This document shows, in pieces, positions 6,172-8,945 of a stretch of DNA of 8,945 bases. The DNA lies in NCBI GenBank assembly GCA_045598975.1, contig JAZRVE010000102.1, positions 1-8,945 on the forward strand, read 5' to 3'. Each line of letters begins with the position of its first letter. The stretch's first letter is position 1. A program made the translations under genes and the position numbers. Source of the DNA: UMGS882 sp045598975 (GTDB taxonomy: Bacteria > Bacillota > Clostridia > Oscillospirales > CAG-382). Below the pieces are notes generated by a model. That model ran no database searches, was not told the DNA's origin, and saw only the letters and a program-made list of their open reading frames with translations.

Positions 6172-7683
6172 TTACTGCTCGGATGCCGCTTTGACGGCGT
6201 TGTCGAAGAGCTGTTCCACTTCCGCGGACGGCTTCTTATCGATGAGTGACACGACAACTGCCGCGACAAGTCCGCAGAGGAAGCCCGGGATGATCTCGTA
6301 AAGTCCGGTGGACGCCGAAAGGAAGAAATACCACAGCACGTCCACGACGGCGCCCGCAACGACGCCGGCGACGGCGCCCTTATAAGTAAGCCGCTTCCAG
6401 AACAGCGACAGCAGCACCACCGGTCCGAAGGACGAGCCGAAGCCTGCCCACGCGTTTTCGACCATGTTCATGATCGCCTGTGCGCCCTGTCCCTTATCGC
6501 GGGCGATGAAGTACGCGATGACGGCGATGATAAGCACCACGATGCGTCCCACCCAGACGATTTCATTGCCGGAAGCCTTCTTGCGGAGCACCGGCTTGTA
6601 AATATCACTGGTAAACGACGAGGATGCCACGAGAAGCTGGGAGTCCGCCGTCGACATACCCGCCGCGATGATGGCGGCAAGCAGGATACCGGCGATGGCA
6701 CCCGGGAAGATCATACGGGAAAGTTCGATGAAGACGAGCTTCTGATTGCCGACTTCAAGCAGTTCCTTGCCGATGATCATTCTGCCGAAGTAAGCCATGG
6801 CGATCGCCGCACCCAGCGAAAGCACCACCCAGATGATGGCGACCGTGGCGCTGGTCTTGACCATGGACGGCTTCTTGATGGACATGAAGCGCACTAAAAT
6901 ATGCGGCATACCGAAGTAGCCGAGTCCCCAGCCGAGTCCCGAAAGGATCTCGGGAAGCGGTGCGCTGAACGGATTTGCCGTAAAGGCACAGTTGACGACT
7001 TCACCGCTTGCATCGGTATACTGATAGACGGTTTGCAGGAGCGAAGCGTCCGGGTTTTTGGTAAGCACGATGACGATCGGCACGGCAAGCAGGGCGACGA
7101 GCATCAGAAGCCCCTGGAAGAAGTCAGTCCAGCAGACTGCTTTGAAGCCGCCGAGGAAGGTATACACGATGAGGATGGCGGCGAAGACCAGCATGGCGAC
7201 CGAAGGATCGAGAGAGGGGAAAAGCTGAACGAAAACGTCGGCACCGGCGCGGAAAGCGGATGCGACGTAGACGGTGAAGAAGACGAGGAAAATGATCGCC
7301 GAGACGATTTGAAGCGTCAGCTTTTTGGACACGAAGCGGTTGGAAAGGTACTGCGGGAGGGTGATGGAGTCGTTCGCCTCCTGCGAGAAGCAGCGAAGGC
7401 GTTTGGCGACGAAGATCCAGTTAAGCGCCGTGCCGATGGCAAGACCGATACCGATCCACGCCTGACCAAGTCCGAAAGCGAGGATACTGCCGGGAAGTCC
7501 CATCAGCAGCCACGCGCTCATGTCGGATGCCTGCGCGCTCATGGCGGGGACCCACGGTCCCATGGCTCTGCCGCCTAAAAAATACTCTTTTTCACTATCG
7601 CCCTTGGAACGGAAAAACATAAAGATTCCGATCCCGAGGACAACAACGAAATACAACGCAAAGGTGATGACTTCTGCACTCAT
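6172..7683 (-). CDS. putP: Sodium/proline symporter PutP
   Basis: Secondary transporter of the solute:sodium symporter family that takes up L-proline with Na+ across the cytoplasmic membrane, for nutrition or osmoprotection. It is 503 aa, the normal length, with about 12-13 hydrophobic segments on a LeuT-type fold. ASDMSAWLLMGLPG (52-65) carries D54, M55 and S56, matching the Na+/proline-site residues D55, M56 and S57 of E. coli PutP. GYFGMPHILVRFMSIK (255-270) and GMSTADSQLLVASS (342-355) are PutP-type; S344 and T345 match the E. coli Na+ ligands S340 and T341. The ATG at 7683 has AAGGAGAA upstream. It is a single-gene unit between element B and the murB operon, with its own promoter. The motifs favour proline over other family substrates, but the substrate is inferred. 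Confidence 0.95.
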   Translation of the reverse strand: MSAEVITFALYFVVVLGIGIFMFFRSKGDSEKEYFLGGRAMGPWVPAMSAQASDMSAWLLMGLPGSILAFGLGQAWIGIGLAIGTALNWIFVAKRLRCFSQEANDSITLPQYLSNRFVSKKLTLQIVSAIIFLVFFTVYVASAFRAGADVFVQLFPSLDPSVAMLVFAAILIVYTFLGGFKAVCWTDFFQGLLMLVALLAVPIVIVLTKNPDASLLQTVYQYTDASGEVVNCAFTANPFSAPLPEILSGLGWGLGYFGMPHILVRFMSIKKPSMVKTSATVAIIWVVLSLGAAIAMAYFGRMIIGKELLEVGNQKLVFIELSRMIFPGAIAGILLAAIIAAGMSTADSQLLVASSSFTSDIYKPVLRKKASGNEIVWVGRIVVLIIAVIAYFIARDKGQGAQAIMNMVENAWAGFGSSFGPVVLLSLFWKRLTYKGAVAGVVAGAVVDVLWYFFLSASTGLYEIIPGFLCGLVAAVVVSLIDKKPSAEVEQLFDNAVKAASEQ

Positions 7684-7690
7684 AGTTGGG

Positions 7691-7698
7691 TTCTCCTT
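7691..7698 (-). promoter_or_regulatory. putP ribosome binding site
   Basis: AAGGAGAA on the coding strand, with GGAG nine bases from the ATG at 7683. Confidence 0.8.
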
Positions 7699-7709
7699 AC
7701 AAAATATTG

Positions 7710-7723
7710 ATATTGTACAATAT
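7710..7723. promoter_or_regulatory. Palindrome at the putP transcription start (candidate operator)
   Basis: ATATTGTACAATAT is a perfect 14-bp palindrome. It overlaps the last bases of the putP -10 box and covers the expected transcription start. A dimeric repressor bound here would block initiation. No regulator is encoded in the window, so its identity is unknown. Confidence 0.5.
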
Positions 7724-7749
7724 TATACCATATTTTTCGGAAATTGCAA
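7722..7749 (-). promoter_or_regulatory. putP promoter
   Basis: A -35 TTGCAA (7749-7744), a 16-base spacer and a perfect -10 TATAAT (7727-7722) preceded by TGG, an extended -10. It lies about 40 bases upstream of the start codon, with an A/T-rich leader. Confidence 0.75.
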
Positions 7750-7794
7750 TACCCAGTTTTCTGTGGCACTGATTTGCAAGGGAAAACGATTTCC

Positions 7795-7818
7795 TTTTTT
7801 TCTTGCAAAAGAAAAAAA
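7795..7818. repeat. A/T-rich hairpin outside the R end of element B
   Basis: TTTTTTTCTT (7795-7804) and AAGAAAAAAA (7809-7818) pair perfectly around GCAA. This matches the position and form of the hairpin at 571-604 beside element A, so the repeat family probably extends to about here. Confidence 0.7.
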
Positions 7819-7825
7819 CGAAACG

Positions 7826-7854
7826 AAAAAAAGATTGCCGGGGAGCCGCCCCGG
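7826..7854 (-). terminator. Outward-facing terminator-like end of element B
   Basis: On the minus strand CCGGGG, a 5-base loop and CCCCGG (stem 7854-7838) are followed by CAATC and T7. It faces out of the element towards putP and would stop read-through from the repeat into the putP promoter region. Same structure as 541-569. Confidence 0.5.
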
Positions 7855-7862
7855 AGCCCCCC
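7833..7862 (+). repeat. Left terminal inverted repeat of element B
   Basis: GATTGCCGGGGAGCCGCCCC and onward. It matches the reverse complement of 8918-8945 at 26 of 28 positions and the terminal repeats of element A similarly. Confidence 0.85.
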
Positions 7863-7863
7863 T

Positions 7864-7899
7864 CGTCGCAAAGGCGGCATGCGCCGCATCTTTGCGACG
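7864..7899. repeat. R-end hairpin of element B
   Basis: CGTCGCAAAG (7864-7873) pairs with CTTTGCGACG (7890-7899), with an inner GCGGC/GCCGC stem. The block 7864-7919 is identical, inverted, to 476-531 in element A. Confidence 0.85.
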
Positions 7900-7950
7900 G
7901 AGCAAGACAAAATCACGGCGGCTCCGACAAAGATTTGCACATACTACAAA

Positions 7951-7992
7951 CCGTGCGGCACGGGTGGATTCCATAGCACAAACGGCGGCGTA
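7951..7992 (+). repeat. Left subterminal inverted arm of element B
   Basis: This begins CCGTGCGGCACGGGTGGATT. Those 20 bases are the exact reverse complement of the end of 8791-8833, and the two arms also share GGCGGCGTA at their inner ends. The middle has diverged. Confidence 0.75.
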
Positions 7993-8571
7993 GCGGCGGA
8001 TATTGCTGATATGTACAAAAGGAGGGTGCGGTGAGATGTTATTCTTTCTGCATTTGCGGCTCTATCTGACGCGCCCGCCGCTGTTTTTGCGGGCGTGACC
8101 CCTGACCGCGGGATACTGCGGCTGTTGTTTCCGCTTGCTCACACTCGCGGATTGGGTGAAGCGGCACGCTTCCATAGCACAAACGGCTGCGTAGCGGCGG
8201 ATATTGCTGATATGTACAAAAGGAGGGTTCGGTGAGATGTTATTCTTTCTGTATTTGCGGCTCTATCTGACGCGCCCGCCGCTGTTTTGGCGGGCGTGTC
8301 CCCTGACCGCGGGATACTGCGGCTGTTGTTTCCGCTTGCTCACACTCGCGGATTGGGTGAAGCGGCACGCTTCCATAGCACAAACGGCGGCGTAGCGGCG
8401 GATATTGCTGATATGTACAAAAGGAGGGTTCGGTGAGATGTTATTCTTTCCGTATTTGCGGCTCTATCTGACGCGCCCGCCGCTGTTTTGGCGGGCGGGT
8501 CCCCTGTCCGCGGGATACTGCGGCTGTTGTTTCCGCTTGCTCACACTCGCGGATTGGGTGAAGCGGCACGC
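7969..8571 (+). repeat. Three tandem 201-bp core units
   Basis: Copies start at TTCCATAGCAC: 7969-8169, 8170-8370 and 8371-8571, each exactly 201 bases. By my count copies 1 and 2 differ at 5 positions, 2 and 3 at 4, and 1 and 3 at 7, with no indels. Each unit contains AAAAGGAGGGT followed by GAGATGTTATTC, a GC-rich hairpin (CGCCCGCC with GGCGGGCG or a variant) and the block CCGCGGGATACTGCGGCTG. The near identity implies recent expansion or gene conversion. Copy number could be misassembled. Confidence 0.95.
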
Positions 8572-8661
8572 TTCCATAGCACAAACGGCGGTGTAGCGGC
8601 GGATATTGATGATATGTAAAAGGGGAGGGGCTATACGAGATGTTGTTCTATCCCACTTTGC
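8572..8661 (+). repeat. Partial, diverged fourth core unit
   Basis: It matches the unit from TTCCATAGCAC through GGATATTGATGATATG and GAGATGTTGTTCTATCC, then the similarity fades. It resembles the single unit of element A (GATATTGATGATATG, TTCTATCC) more than its own neighbours, suggesting it is the ancestral-type edge copy. Confidence 0.75.
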
Positions 8662-8790
8662 GTCCCTATCCCGCGCGCAGAGTTCCCGGAAATTCTTGCC
8701 AAATTCGCCCGCGGCGGAAAGAGGCAGAAATCGGGCTAGGCCAACATCTCGCCAAAGCGTCCGTTGCCGCAAGTCATGAGTGTCCGGCAG

Positions 8791-8833
8791 TACGCCGCCC
8801 TTTTCACAATAAAAATCCACCCGTGCCGCACGG
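8791..8833 (-). repeat. Right subterminal inverted arm of element B
   Basis: TACGCCGCCC at the inner end and ATCCACCCGTGCCGCACGG at the outer end are the inverted counterparts of the arm at 7951-7992. It is also close to the right arm of element A (CACAATAAAAATCCA shared). Confidence 0.8.
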
Positions 8834-8885
8834 TTTGGAGTTTCGGGGCGTCCCGTACCGATGCCGCCACGATACCGTCCCGCAC

Positions 8886-8915
8886 CTCCGCAAAACGTTT
8901 TCCCGTTTTGCGGAG
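8886..8915. repeat. L-end hairpin of element B
   Basis: CTCCGCAAAACG (8886-8897) pairs perfectly with CGTTTTGCGGAG (8904-8915) around a 6-base loop, matching the L-type hairpin of element A at 45-73. Confidence 0.85.
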
Positions 8916-8917
8916 CA

Positions 8918-8945
8918 GGGGGTCCGGGGCTGCTCCCCGGCAATC
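8918..8945 (-). repeat. Right terminal inverted repeat of element B
   Basis: The reverse complement reads GATTGCCGGGGAGCAGCCCC and onward. It differs from 7833-7860 at two positions and from the core terminal repeat of element A at one. It runs to the last base of the window. Confidence 0.85.

Larger units (their letters stand above)
7830..8945. mobile_element. Non-coding inverted-repeat element, copy B, with tandem core
   Basis: Its ends are homologous to those of element A but in opposite order: the R-type end is on the left (7833-7919) and the L-type end on the right (8886-8945). Between them are subterminal inverted arms (7951-7992 and 8791-8833), three full 201-bp core units, a partial diverged fourth unit and about 130 bases (8661-8790) only weakly like the unit. 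The last base of the window is the last base of the GATTGCC-type terminal repeat, so sequence beyond that end is not visible. It holds no transposase. Open frames here are repeat-derived. The biological class is unknown to me. Confidence 0.8.

Noticed and set aside
7969..8571. CRISPR array
   Set aside because: The repeats are 201 bases long and contiguous, with no short repeats separated by unique spacers and no cas genes.
8204..8596. Two near-identical 63-codon frames from TTG starts in the tandem units
   Set aside because: They are copies of one repeat unit whose period is a multiple of three, with changes that alter residues and no homology I recognise.
8464..8943. 159-codon minus-strand frame across element B
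   Set aside because: It runs through the tandem units, the arm, the hairpin and the terminal repeat, and similar frames appear in element A (10-516 minus). Such frames follow the palindromic GC-rich repeat and not a gene.
1..8945. tRNA genes
   Set aside because: I saw no cloverleaf with conserved T-loop and acceptor stem in the intergenic regions; the hairpins present belong to the repeat elements.

Overview
The window looks like a piece of a fairly GC-rich Bacillota (Clostridia-type) chromosome. The evidence is a WhiA homologue, a MurB with Firmicutes-style motifs, a long PHP-containing DnaE, AGGAGG-type ribosome binding sites and sigma-A-like promoters. I cannot name a genus from sequence alone.

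Layout. All recognisable genes are on the minus strand. From right to left (the direction of transcription): (1) positions 7795-8945 hold a large non-coding inverted-repeat element (copy B) that contains three and a partial fourth tandem copy of a 201-bp unit; (2) putP, a Na+/proline symporter (7683-6172), has its own promoter, a 14-bp palindrome at the likely transcription start, and a stem-loop after its stop; (3) murB (5974-5087), whiA (5090-4365) and dnaE (4336-665) form one tight operon behind a TTGACA promoter at 6010-6038; (4) positions 1 to about 660 hold a second, smaller copy (A) of the same element, ending just downstream of dnaE. No protein gene is convincing inside either element.

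How the genes fit together. MurB makes the UDP-MurNAc precursor of peptidoglycan, WhiA is a DNA-binding protein linked to division and envelope growth in Gram-positives, and DnaE is the alpha subunit of DNA polymerase III. The operon therefore couples wall synthesis, division control and replication. The rapZ and yvcK genes often found beside whiA are absent between murB and whiA, and this WhiA is short (241 aa).

The most unusual content is the element pair. Both have terminal inverted repeats beginning GATTGCCGGGG, two different hairpin-bearing ends (called L and R here), subterminal inverted arms, and a core unit. The core has the same orientation in A and B although the ends are swapped, which suggests that the core can invert relative to its ends. 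The R ends carry outward-facing terminator-like hairpins with T7 tracts.
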